From contig NZ_BQHI01000021.1 in assembly GCF_021603585.1 (NCBI RefSeq), forward strand, positions 1-64,000: a stretch of DNA of 64,000 nt, in the 5' to 3' direction. Both the position numbers and the translations under genes were made by a program. Below the pieces are notes generated by a model. It had not been told where the DNA came from. It saw only the letters and a list, made by a program, of their open reading frames with translations, and did no database searches. The DNA is from Pseudomonas sputi. Lineage in GTDB: Bacteria > Pseudomonadota > Gammaproteobacteria > Pseudomonadales > Pseudomonadaceae. Below, piece after piece: positions 48,831 to 56,712 of this stretch. The stretch's first letter is position 1. Each line of letters begins with the position of its first letter.

Positions 48831-49179
48831 GTGTTTAAAGTACACGAACCGTTACGCCATAAGGGCTACAACATCTTGCGTCGTTGCCTACGCGTACGCC
48901 AGAATCCGCCGGCTTACGCGGCTGTAGGGCGGGCTATATCGTTTCCCTGTCACTGAAAAACAGTGATGGGGTTTGGTAGCCCGTCTCAAATTGTCGTTGT
49001 AGCGACACCCTAGATGCCGTCTCTTTTTTGGGTATGGCTTTGTATGGTGGGCATGCGTGGGGCTCCTCTGTGAGCGCCGGGTTTCCCGATTTGACCGGTC
49101 TACCAACCCGCGCATGGCCGCCACCCGCCGTTTGGTAGCGAGGATGATGGCTCCTATTTTTCAAATTGGAGCTCTATCT
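48831..49179 (+). ncRNA. Structured leader module, copy A (candidate regulatory RNA)
   Basis: A roughly 345-nt block matching 52127-52472. The first 123 nt differ at only four positions plus one indel near the hairpin loop; the remainder is about 70-80% alike. Foldable parts: GGCGGGCTA (48926-48934) pairs with TAGCCCGTC around an inner TCACTG-AAAAA-CAGTGA hairpin. GTTTGGTAG occurs at 48971 and 49130, with CTACCAACCC at 49100 able to pair with either. It runs into a decayed DUF6124-type gene starting at 49180. Function is inferred from the conservation pattern only. Confidence 0.55.
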
Positions 49180-49424
49180 ATGTTCAAAGCCACACCAAAC
49201 CCGCCAGAAAAGCGTGCGAAACGCTGTCATCGGCTAGTGAGATGGCCCGGGATATTGGTGCCGCAACCGACAGTTCTGCGTTGGTCAGCAGCAAGAAGCC
49301 TTATGCGGCGATTACTCATTTCGGCGGGGACAAAACGGAGTTTCCGCGTCTGTGGGGAGAAATCCCTAGCCGGCCGTTCTTGCCGATGGACACCGAGGAA
49401 GTCATCCAGCCTGAAGCGGAGTAA
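49180..49424 (+). pseudogene. Decayed DUF6124-type gene joined to a phage virion-protein remnant
   Basis: Starts MFKATPNPPE like the intact gene at 52473, then jumps after 49207 to the equivalent of base 52678: a net 175-nt loss that shifts frame. The original reading phase resumes as ACETLSSASEMARDIGA. From about 49262 it turns into ALVSSKKPYAAITHFGGDKT, EFPRLWGEIPSRPFLPMD and a stop at 49424, which resembles the C-terminus of Mu-like phage virion morphogenesis (gpG-type) proteins (typically AAIHQFGG ... IPARPFL). No functional product is expected. Confidence 0.6.
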
Positions 49425-49490
49425 GCATCCATCATCTGTAAAAAAATGCTCGCCTGTAATCCTCTCAGGTGGTCAATGGCATCGTTGCAG
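49373..49490. repeat. Phage-gene-tail repeat, copy 1
   Basis: GTTCTTGCCGAT... through GTCATCCAG, GAAGC and GTAAGC to CCTCTCAGG resembles 50940-51055 in the same orientation: roughly 78% over the first 50 bp, then gapped. It encodes FLPMDTEEVIQPEAE-stop; the other copy encodes FLPIDAVGVIQSEAG-stop. The two bracket the RES-domain gene. Confidence 0.55.
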
Positions 49491-49544
49491 CTGCGGTGCC
49501 TTGAACCAAGCGACGGTTTATAAATTGTTCAGATGCCAGAATGC

Positions 49545-50855
49545 TCAATATCCGCGCTCGTAAAAGTCATCAATATCGCATTCGAGTTCACCACCGATCA
49601 CCTTCGTATTCTTCGTAGTGACTTTTACTGTCTCGATCTTGTGAACGATCAGAGATTCAGGAACGTACTGAATTCCTGGCTCTGCTGGCTCGCCGAAAAG
49701 AGAAGTCCACCCATTTTCATTAGGAACAGGTGGTAATAGCTCAGTAGAGATCACGTGCGAGAAAAGAACTATGTTGCGTCCGTTGTCATGCTTTGCTTGA
49801 GCAGACGCAAAAATCACCCCGTCAAAGTTAGGCGAATGCTGAGTAGCAAGGTATTCGGCGATCACTTGAGTTTTGAGGTATTCGTGTTCTTGGTCCGGTA
49901 CCACGGGATGGCTAATGACGCCGTGGAAGTCCTTGAGGAACTGACGCCGTTCAACCTTTCGAATGAATTCCGGATCGAAATAGCTAATGACGGTCCTATC
50001 GTAAGCGTCCTCCAACGCAGTGAAATCCAATACGCGAGCGTCCTTGGTCAGCCTGAACTCACCACTGATGACTTTTCCACCAACCGGGGGCCGCAGCTCC
50101 GCAATACATGTCTCACGCTCGAAAGCGCCGTAAAACACTGGAACCCCGGCTGGGCTCATACGGCCAGTCGGTGCCAATTCCTTAGGTGGCGCCGCGAGCT
50201 GATTTGCAGGATCTCCGATGATTTTCTGGCTTTCATCTTTAGGCGGCGTACAGTCGCGAGCGCGGTAGATCGGTTCGCATTCATCTGGAGTTAGAGTGCG
50301 CACGACACCTGGCCCGAATCCCCACACGTGGTAAGAATCGATGCCATCAAACAACCACTCTAAAAATCTCTTCGCCTTCTCATTGAAGAAACGTCTTTTG
50401 TGCATCAACTCACTTTGGAACTGAATCCAGTTGAGTTCCGTTTCAAAGGGGACAATCGTCTTACGACTGTAGTTTTCATGGTCAAAAAAGCTTTCGTCAC
50501 CTGGTGATTGACCCACAAATTTGTCCATCACGAGATCGATTAGTGGATCGTCTTCATCCTCGAGTCGCAGGATCTCCGTGACAAAATAGTTAAGTGGGTC
50601 ACCACTCTGTTCGGTGTGGCTGATCCGGTCGTTTTCGATATCCCAGATATCGTGGTAGTCCCCAATCTCGACTGTATTACTAAGAATTTTGGCGACTTCG
50701 TTGGCTAGCGACTCGAGTTCGATGGAAAGTTGATTCTTGCCGCAGGTTAAGCATTCGCCTTTCTCGCCAGCGTTGATAATCATCTGTTGTAAAAAACTAT
50801 CGCCCACGCACTCAAAGCAGATCGGTTCTAGCAGCTCGTCCATGTCTTTCCCCAA
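49545..50855 (-). CDS. RES-domain protein with zinc-ribbon/HEPN-type N-terminal region
   Basis: A 436-aa protein. The N-terminal 40 residues form a two-CxxC zinc site (C13, C16, C35, C38) followed by a helical region to about 190, as in the HEPN/RES N-terminal families. The RES domain covers about 196-370: YRAR (197-200), GRMSPAGVPVFYGAFERETC (231-250), AELRPP with E253, LKTQVIAEYLATQ and FDGVIFASAQ. RES toxins degrade NAD+ and usually need an antitoxin (Xre/MbcA type); none is adjacent, which fits stand-alone defence-linked RES proteins. It is AT-rich and flanked by phage-derived repeats. Confidence 0.75.
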   Translation of the reverse strand: MGKDMDELLEPICFECVGDSFLQQMIINAGEKGECLTCGKNQLSIELESLANEVAKILSNTVEIGDYHDIWDIENDRISHTEQSGDPLNYFVTEILRLEDEDDPLIDLVMDKFVGQSPGDESFFDHENYSRKTIVPFETELNWIQFQSELMHKRRFFNEKAKRFLEWLFDGIDSYHVWGFGPGVVRTLTPDECEPIYRARDCTPPKDESQKIIGDPANQLAAPPKELAPTGRMSPAGVPVFYGAFERETCIAELRPPVGGKVISGEFRLTKDARVLDFTALEDAYDRTVISYFDPEFIRKVERRQFLKDFHGVISHPVVPDQEHEYLKTQVIAEYLATQHSPNFDGVIFASAQAKHDNGRNIVLFSHVISTELLPPVPNENGWTSLFGEPAEPGIQYVPESLIVHKIETVKVTTKNTKVIGGELECDIDDFYERGY

Positions 50856-51162
50856 ATATCTTTAGCTTTATCGCCTAGAGGCGCTACCGGATAATCGCAC
50901 TGGCAGTGCGATGGACCAAAGCACTTTCACTTCATGCCTGTTCTTGCCGATTGATGCCGTGGGCGTCATCCAGTCCGAAGCAGGGTAAGCGATCCTTTAG
51001 CTGGCTCTGCATCAACTCCAAAAAAACGCACGCATCCCTCTGAGGCCGCTAGCCTTCATTGCGACTCCGCTTCACCATTTCCACGCATGGAAGGCTGTTG
51101 TAAAGGCTTTATAGGCTCATTAGCCTTTCCTGATGTGTGGCGCGCACAAAGGAACCATCGCA
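50856..51162. other. Intergenic region with second phage-gene-tail repeat
   Basis: 307 bp without a complete gene, between the divergent RES gene and the 51163 gene. Bases 50940-51055 repeat 49373-49490. The in-frame remnant FLPIDAVGVIQSEAG ends at TAA 50986-50988. CTGGCAGTGCGATGG near 50900 and CCCTCTGAGG near 51036 show no further assignment. Confidence 0.5.
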
Positions 51163-51975
51163 GTGACCCAGATGAATAAGCTTGAGCAAGAGGTGGTTTA
51201 TCTTTCCGCCGTAAATGAGTTGCTCCGATCTATGGTGAATTACGAACTGATTACGTTGGGCGGAGAGGGAACCCGTGACAGTGTCCAATTCAAATCGATG
51301 ACGCATCAGCAGTATTTCTTCATCGCACTGGTCGACTTTTTATCGCCAACCGATAAAGACGCCCCTGTTCCGTCCATCCCTTATCTGGGAGCGCTAAGGG
51401 CCATCAGCAATGCTCCAAGCTTCTCTGAAAATGATTCTGTCGTCGGATTGAAAGACTCCGTTGCAGCCTTCACGGAATGGCTTCATGCCGAGATTGCGGT
51501 AGACCATTGGTTGCCTTCCATCAATCTCCAAGTCGAAATTCATATTCCCAGACTTTTACTGCTGAAAATTGTGGGGAATCTTTCAAAGCACAATTCTCTG
51601 CGCTCAGTATCAGTGGCTCGGGAGCTGCAGGGGCTGCTGCAAAAGGCTGGGGAGACCACGGAGCTTTACCAAGCAATGCTTGTTCAAGAAGAGATGTTTG
51701 AGAACTTTCATGACAATGTTTGTGCGCGTGAAGTAAGCACAATCGTAGAGTTTTTAAATGGAGTGCTATGGGGAATTCAAAACTATTTGAAGCCGCAATA
51801 CTCCAGAAGCTATGTCCCAGGAGCCGGTGGTTCGCCCTACTATAAGTTTCAACACCCCAACGAGATTGCACATCCGTACGCGAAAACCTGCTATTGGAAT
51901 TTAATGAACCAGGTACGCTCTGGCCCGATTTTAGACCCGTTTACGGTGACCGAAATTCTCAGAGATGAACGTTGA
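51163..51975 (+). CDS. Unrecognised helical protein, possibly HEPN-like
   Basis: A 270-aa protein from GTG 51163, which has AAAGGAAC about 8 nt upstream; ATG 51172 (MNKLEQEVVYLS) and ATG 51133 are alternatives. It is almost entirely predicted helix. LLLLKIVGNLSKHNSLRSVS (about 140-159) recalls the basic-x4-6-His pattern of HEPN-type RNases, but this match is weak. VNYELITLGG near the N-terminus and a C-terminal GAGGSPYYKFQHPNEIAHPY stand out. It is divergent from the RES gene and more AT-rich than the chromosome around. A partner or separate defence gene is conceivable. Confidence 0.6.
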   Translation: MTQMNKLEQEVVYLSAVNELLRSMVNYELITLGGEGTRDSVQFKSMTHQQYFFIALVDFLSPTDKDAPVPSIPYLGALRAISNAPSFSENDSVVGLKDSVAAFTEWLHAEIAVDHWLPSINLQVEIHIPRLLLLKIVGNLSKHNSLRSVSVARELQGLLQKAGETTELYQAMLVQEEMFENFHDNVCAREVSTIVEFLNGVLWGIQNYLKPQYSRSYVPGAGGSPYYKFQHPNEIAHPYAKTCYWNLMNQVRSGPILDPFTVTEILRDER

Positions 51976-52126
51976 GTCCTTTCAAGCCACTCTTTAAACC
52001 CGATTAAAAGTCCTGGGCCTTCGACTGGCTTCGGCTGTGCACGTCGGGGTTCCTTCGCTCCGGGATTCATCCGGGCCATCGCCAACGGTATGCCTGTTTT
52101 CTGTGCGTAAACGTAATTCCGAGACG

Positions 52127-52472
52127 GCGTTTAAAGTACACGAACCGTTACGCCATAAGGGCTACAACACCTTGCGTCGTTGCCTACGCGTACGCCAGAA
52201 TCCGCCGGCTTACGCGGCTATGGGGTGGGCTATATCGTTTCCCTGTCACTGAAAAAACAGTGATCGGGTTTGGTAGCCCGTCTGTAATAGCTGTATGGCA
52301 ACACCGTATGCCGTCCCTTTTGGGGGCTCTGTTTTATGGTGGTCATGCGTGGGGCTCATTCGTGAGCGCCGGGTTCCTATTGCAGCCGGTCTACCAACCC
52401 GCGTATGGCCGCCACCCATCGTTTGGTAGCGTGGGTGATGGCTCCTTGAAGTCTGCGATAGGAGTTACACGT
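52127..52472 (+). ncRNA. Structured leader module, copy B (candidate regulatory RNA)
   Basis: The counterpart of 48831-49179. GGTGGGCTA pairs with TAGCCCGTC, enclosing CCC...TCACTG-AAAAAA-CAGTGA..GGG. The C-G pair of copy A's outer stem is U-G here, so pairing is kept. GTTTGGTAG at 52268 and 52421 compete for CTACCAACCC at 52391. A last hairpin, GCCGCCACCCA (52408-52418) with TGGGTGATGGC (52432-52442), places the second GTTTGGTAG in its loop just before the AGGAG of the DUF6124-type gene. Upstream, 51976-52126 shows nothing beyond a short GC-rich stretch. Confidence 0.58.
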
Positions 52473-52838
52473 ATGTTCAAAGCCACACCAAAGCCGCCAG
52501 ATACCGATTCAATCCCCTACGACGCCGCACTCGAAGCCGAAAACATAAAATCGGTAACCGAGCGGGCGATCAATCATTACCTCGATCCTGGGGCGCAGAA
52601 GACGTCCAAGCCATCGCGCAAGCCCGGCAGGATTTATCTGGTCAATCCAACGATGGATGACGAAACGCTACTGGTCGAAGCGTGCGAAACGCTGTCGTCG
52701 GCCAGTGACATGGCCCGGGACATCGGCAACACCGTCGATCCATCGCAGCGCAAGGCGATGCAGATACTGCAGCAGGTCATCATGCTGAGTGAGCTGCTGG
52801 TCAATCGTGTGCTGGATAACCATCACGTCTCGCGGTAG
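52473..52838 (+). CDS. DUF6124-type small protein
   Basis: A 121-aa protein starting MFKATPKPPDTDSIP, the typical opening of this Pseudomonas family of unknown function. The middle (NPTMDDETLLVEACETLSSA) and the helical C-terminus (AMQILQQVIMLSELLVNRVL) match the second copy downstream. An AGGAG site lies 9 nt before the ATG; the open frame to 52260 only reads through the leader. It is soluble with no signal peptide. It follows leader copy B and lies 86 bp before a paralogue. Confidence 0.75.
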   Translation: MFKATPKPPDTDSIPYDAALEAENIKSVTERAINHYLDPGAQKTSKPSRKPGRIYLVNPTMDDETLLVEACETLSSASDMARDIGNTVDPSQRKAMQILQQVIMLSELLVNRVLDNHHVSR

Positions 52839-52924
52839 TTGCGGCCTCGGTGAGGGGCTTGCCCCTCACTGCCTGGCAGCCGTCTATAAAAATCCTCAAG
52901 CGACTCTTTCCGGAGTTCCAGCTG

Positions 52925-53284
52925 ATGTCCAAGACCGTCATTCCCCCGTTAGAAGATCCGGTGTCCCCGTACGAATTTCCCGATTCAAGAAAACTCCACG
53001 ACGCGGCCGAACGCGCCCTCGACTATTACCTGACACCCGCAGCCCAGATCATGGCCACGCCCTACACCCCAAACGACATGTTCATGGTCAACCCGCAAAC
53101 CGACACGGAGTCCCTGCTGGCCAACGCCTGCGAATCCCTCGCGTCAGCCACGGTCATGCTCGGTGACTTTGCCGGCCTGCTGGAAGGGCCGAACCGCAAG
53201 ACCCTATTGGGCATTGCGCAAGTGGTGATGTTGGGCGAGTTGGCGGTGAATCAGGCGTTGGATAACCTCGTGCCAAAGGAGTAA
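52925..53284 (+). CDS. DUF6124-type small protein, second copy
   Basis: A 119-aa paralogue: MSKTVIPPLEDPVSPYEFPD, then SRKLHDAAERALDYYL, a MVNPQTDTESLLANACESLA core and MLGELAVNQALDNLVP at the end. GGAG lies about 9 nt before the ATG. It has no leader module of its own, so it may share the transcript of the first copy. Its GC content is closer to the chromosome than that of the first copy. It ends at a two-way terminator. Confidence 0.75.
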   Translation: MSKTVIPPLEDPVSPYEFPDSRKLHDAAERALDYYLTPAAQIMATPYTPNDMFMVNPQTDTESLLANACESLASATVMLGDFAGLLEGPNRKTLLGIAQVVMLGELAVNQALDNLVPKE

Positions 53285-53296
53285 GTAACAAGGCAA

Positions 53297-53331
53297 AAAA
53301 AAACCGGAAGCTCTCGCTATCCGGTTTTTTT
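53297..53331. terminator. Bidirectional terminator between the DUF6124-type gene and aer-like gene
   Basis: AAAAAACCGGA pairs with TCCGGTTTTTT around an 11-nt loop, with A and T runs on both sides. It serves the convergent genes ending at 53284 and 53346. Confidence 0.88.
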
Positions 53332-53345
53332 GTATTGCAGAACAA

Positions 53346-54911
53346 TCAGCGGTTAAACCGCTCCACCAACGAATACTGCGTATTAGCCGTCTTCGTCAGT
53401 TCTTCACTCAGCAACGCCGAGTTATGCGCCTGCTCGGACGTCTGGTCCGCCAGTTCCGAGATGTTGCTGATGTTGCGGCTGATTTCTTCAGCCACGGCAC
53501 TTTGCTCTTCGGTCGCGGCGGCGATCTGGGTGGTCATGTCGGTGATGTTGGCCACCGCTTCGCTGATGCCCACCAGGGCCTGGTCTGCTTCCAGAACCCG
53601 TGCCACGCCTTCTTCCGCCTGGCGATGGCCGGCTTCCATGGTTTGTACGGCGCTGGTGGCGGTCTGCTGCAACTTGGCGATCAGGGCGTGGATCTGGCCG
53701 GTGGACTCGCTGGTGCGTTGTGCCAGTTGGCGGACTTCGTCGGCAACCACGGCAAAACCACGACCCATCTCGCCGGCACGCGCGGCTTCAATCGCAGCGT
53801 TGAGCGCGAGCAGGTTGGTCTGGTCGGCGATGCCTTTGATCACGTCGACCACGCCGCCGATTTCGTCGCTGTCCTTGGCCAGCTGGGTGACGGTCAGGCC
53901 GGTTTCGCCGACCACGACCGACAAACGCTGGATGGCTTCACGGGTTTCGCCGGCGATGTCGCGACCGCGACCGGTCAGGCGATTGGCTTCCTGAGTCGCG
54001 TCGGCGGTGCGCTGGACGTGGCTGGCCACTTCTTGCGTGGTGGCGGCCATCTGGTTGACGGCGGTGGCGACCTGTTCGGTTTCCACGCGCTGACGTTCCA
54101 GGCCGCTGGAGCTGTTGTGTGCCAGGGCGTCGGACTGCTTGGCCTGATCGGTCAGGTGCTCGGCGGTGTCCTGCAGACGGGTCAGGCAGGTTTTCAGGCG
54201 CGCCTCCTGGCTGAGGATCGACATCTCCAGACGCGCCTGGGCGCCACGGCTGTCGGTGTACATCTGCGCGATCAACGGGTCGGAGGTGGTCTGCTCGGCC
54301 AGACGCAGCAGGCGCTTGAGCCCGCGTTGTTGCCATTGCAGGCCCAGCAGGCCCAGCGGCACCGACAGACCGGCGGCGAGGGCGAAGCCCCACTGCGAGT
54401 TCAGGGTGGCGCCGATCATGAAGCTCAACTGGCTGACCAGAATGAACGGCAGCCAGTCCTGCACGATCGGCAGCCATTTGTCGCTCGAAGGAATCGCCGA
54501 CTTGCCCTGGTTGATGCGTTGGTAGAGCGCTTCGGCACGGCGGATCTGTTCGGCGGTGGGTTTGACCCGCACCGACTCGTAACCGACCACCTGATTGCCA
54601 TCGAACACCGGCGTTACATAGGCGTTCACCCAGTAATGATCACCGGTCTTGCAGCGATTCTTGACAATGCCCATCCATGGCAAGCCTTGTTTCAGTGTGC
54701 CCCACATGTGCGAAAACACCGCCGCCGGGACGTCGGGGTGACGAACCAGGTTGTGCGGCGCACGGATCAGTTCTTCACGCGAGAACCCGCTGATTTCGAC
54801 GAAAGCGTCGTTGCAGTAGGTGATCACGCCCTTGGCGTCGGTTGTGGAAATCAACCGTTGCTGAGCCGGGAAAGTCCGTTCGCGTTGTGTAATGGGCTGG
54901 TTGTTACGCAT
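53346..54911 (-). CDS. Aer-type methyl-accepting chemotaxis protein with PAS domain
   Basis: A 521-aa energy/oxygen taxis receptor. The N-terminal PAS domain (about 10-120) has [20 protein letters not shown] and [20 protein letters not shown], as in Aer proteins that bind FAD. Hydrophobic segments follow at about 150-200. The cytoplasmic signalling domain contains [20 protein letters not shown] followed by [16 protein letters not shown]. An Aer gene close to the cco operons also occurs in P. aeruginosa, where ANR controls it; no clear ANR box is visible here. Confidence 0.9.
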   Translation of the reverse strand: MRNNQPITQRERTFPAQQRLISTTDAKGVITYCNDAFVEISGFSREELIRAPHNLVRHPDVPAAVFSHMWGTLKQGLPWMGIVKNRCKTGDHYWVNAYVTPVFDGNQVVGYESVRVKPTAEQIRRAEALYQRINQGKSAIPSSDKWLPIVQDWLPFILVSQLSFMIGATLNSQWGFALAAGLSVPLGLLGLQWQQRGLKRLLRLAEQTTSDPLIAQMYTDSRGAQARLEMSILSQEARLKTCLTRLQDTAEHLTDQAKQSDALAHNSSSGLERQRVETEQVATAVNQMAATTQEVASHVQRTADATQEANRLTGRGRDIAGETREAIQRLSVVVGETGLTVTQLAKDSDEIGGVVDVIKGIADQTNLLALNAAIEAARAGEMGRGFAVVADEVRQLAQRTSESTGQIHALIAKLQQTATSAVQTMEAGHRQAEEGVARVLEADQALVGISEAVANITDMTTQIAAATEEQSAVAEEISRNISNISELADQTSEQAHNSALLSEELTKTANTQYSLVERFNR

Positions 54912-55012
54912 GGTTTTTCAATCCGCAAGGCTTTGAAAGGTTGTCGGCGGTATCGGCCATTTATTGAAATTTTTTTTCATTTATAAGTACGGCGTCGCAA
55001 AACGGCCTTGCT

Positions 55013-55804
55013 TCAACCCGCCAGCATCGGATAGGTGAACAGGCCGAAATGCAGCAGGTTCAGGCCAAAGTGCGTGGCGATCGCCGCACCGAGCCCACCA
55101 AAACGGTACGCCAGACCATAGCCGACACCCGCCAGGCTTGCCAGTAACACCCATGGCCACCCGGCGCCCACATGCACCAGACCGAACAGCAGGGACGCCA
55201 GCAGCAGCGCGAGGTTTTCGCCGTAGGGCAGGTGTTTGAAACGCCGGCTCAGGCCGCCCTGTATATAGCCGCGAAACAGCGCTTCTTCGACCAGCGTCAC
55301 CAGCAGCAGATTGTTCAGCACCCACAGCCAGGCCTGATCCGGCCATTTCGGTGCCCAGGTGATCATGCCCAGCAACACCGCGCCGCCCAGCGCCAGAATC
55401 ACGCTCAACGTCAAAGCCAATGCGGTGGCGTACACAGTCAGGCGCAACGAGCGTCGCGCGACGATCCACGGGCAAACCAGTAGCAGCCAGAAGCCAATCA
55501 GCGGTTTGTCGAGGTTCAAGTACATCGAGAACGGCACGGCGTTATCGGTGAAGCGCTGCGGCTCGATGGCCCGGCCATTATGGAAGCCCGGCAGCCAGTG
55601 CATCGCCAGCGCCAGGGCCAGCACGACAAACAGGCCATGGCCGAGAAAACGCCCGACCGGCACGGTCTGCTGGCGCACGGCGTAACCGGCGAAAACCAGC
55701 AGTGCGATGGAGATCAGCGCCAGCCAGCCGAGCTGGCCGAAACTCGACGCCAATCCGTAACCAAGGCTGAGAAGCCCGAGATAGAGCCATGGCAGAGCGG
55801 TCAT
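55013..55804 (-). CDS. CPBP family intramembrane metalloprotease
   Basis: A 263-aa polytopic membrane protein with about eight helices. The CPBP (Abi/Rce1-like) motifs are EEALFRGYIQG, FGLVHVGAG and THFGLNLLHF, supplying the paired Glu and His residues of the site. Substrates of bacterial CPBP proteases are mostly unknown. It lies 101 bp upstream of the chemoreceptor gene in the same direction. Confidence 0.87.
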   Translation of the reverse strand: MTALPWLYLGLLSLGYGLASSFGQLGWLALISIALLVFAGYAVRQQTVPVGRFLGHGLFVVLALALAMHWLPGFHNGRAIEPQRFTDNAVPFSMYLNLDKPLIGFWLLLVCPWIVARRSLRLTVYATALALTLSVILALGGAVLLGMITWAPKWPDQAWLWVLNNLLLVTLVEEALFRGYIQGGLSRRFKHLPYGENLALLLASLLFGLVHVGAGWPWVLLASLAGVGYGLAYRFGGLGAAIATHFGLNLLHFGLFTYPMLAG

Positions 55805-55895
55805 GGAAAGTCCTTGTGCACGATTTGTGGACAGGCTTTCTACACGGGTGAGGGCGAGGGGACAAGTGAAGGTGTAGGGGGAAACCGGGACGCGG

Positions 55896-55922
55896 GCACT
55901 GTGGGGTGGGTTCCCACAGTGC
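55896..55922. terminator. Perfect hairpin downstream of the isonitrile hydratase-like gene
   Basis: GCACTGTGGG / CCCACAGTGC with a 7-nt loop, 14 nt after the stop codon at 55937 on the minus strand. There is no T-run, so it is either a weak terminator or an mRNA-protecting hairpin. Confidence 0.5.
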
Positions 55923-55936
55923 GAGTGTTTGGCAGA

Positions 55937-56623
55937 TCAGCGCAGGTTGAGTTTCGCCGCAGCACGCTCGGTGATTTCAGTGCGCAACTTCAGCGAAGGT
56001 GCCGCGCGCTTGCGAGCCTCATCGACAATCCCGCTCGGCGCTGTCTGCGGGCTACCCGAATCAAATGGCGGCGCCGGCGCATATTCGAGCTGCAACTGCA
56101 CCAGTTGCGCCGTGTCGACACCGACCAGTTCCTGCGCGAGGGTCAGAGCAAAATCGATCCCGGCCGTGATGCCACCCCCGGTAAACAGATTGCCGTCGCG
56201 CACCACCCGATCCTTCACCGGGATCGCGCCCAGTGTCGGCAGCAGTTCGTGATAAGCCCAATGCGTGGTCGCCCGTTTGCCCTGCAACAGGCCCGCCGCG
56301 CCAAGCACCAGTGAACCGGTGCACACCGACGTCACGTACCGCGCCTGCGCAGCTTGCGCCTTGATGAAGGCCAGTGTCTGCTCATCTTCCATCAACGGCC
56401 CGACTCCGGCGCCGCCGGGCACGCAGATCACATCCAGAGCCGGGCAGTCCTCGAAGGTAGTGGTCGGTTTGAGCACCAGCCCGGTGCTGGCGGTAACCGG
56501 CACCAGATCCTTCCAGACCAGATGCACCTGTACGTCCGGCAACGAGGCCAGTACGTCATACGGGCCGGTCAGGTCGAGTTGCTGCACCTGGGGAAACAAC
56601 AGAAAACCGATCTGCAACGCCAT
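55937..56623 (-). CDS. inhA: Isonitrile hydratase-like DJ-1/PfpI family protein
   Basis: A 228-aa cytoplasmic protein, the same length as P. putida isonitrile hydratase, which converts isonitriles to N-substituted formamides. The nucleophile elbow VTSVCTGSLVLG puts its cysteine at residue 101, the reported catalytic position in that enzyme. FLLFPQVQQLDLTGPYDVLA and the acidic VPGGAGVGPLM segment fit the family. The ATG at 56623 is favoured over 56659. It is divergent from a GlxA-type regulator across 89 bp. The activity call is by resemblance only. Confidence 0.75.
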   Translation of the reverse strand: MALQIGFLLFPQVQQLDLTGPYDVLASLPDVQVHLVWKDLVPVTASTGLVLKPTTTFEDCPALDVICVPGGAGVGPLMEDEQTLAFIKAQAAQARYVTSVCTGSLVLGAAGLLQGKRATTHWAYHELLPTLGAIPVKDRVVRDGNLFTGGGITAGIDFALTLAQELVGVDTAQLVQLQLEYAPAPPFDSGSPQTAPSGIVDEARKRAAPSLKLRTEITERAAAKLNLR

Positions 56624-56712
56624 GGTTCTTCTCCGTGAAAAGGGGGTAGACGGCTTCACTGTAGGCGCGTAGGTTTTGGCGCATACGCCAATCAGCCCAC
56701 GAATTACGCCAA

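Noticed and set aside
48831-48956. 41-codon small ORF in both leader copies as a conserved peptide
   Set aside because: The four differences between copies all change the amino acid and copy B has no start codon in the same place (GCG instead of GTG), so coding constraint is not supported.
48749-53300. Retron or reverse-transcriptase element
   Set aside because: The structured repeats prompted a search for an RT gene (YxDD motif) nearby; none of the frames has it.
46635-53345. Integrated mobile element with tRNA attachment site
   Set aside because: No tRNA, integrase, recombinase or terminal repeats are visible at the borders, so only the term accessory region is justified.
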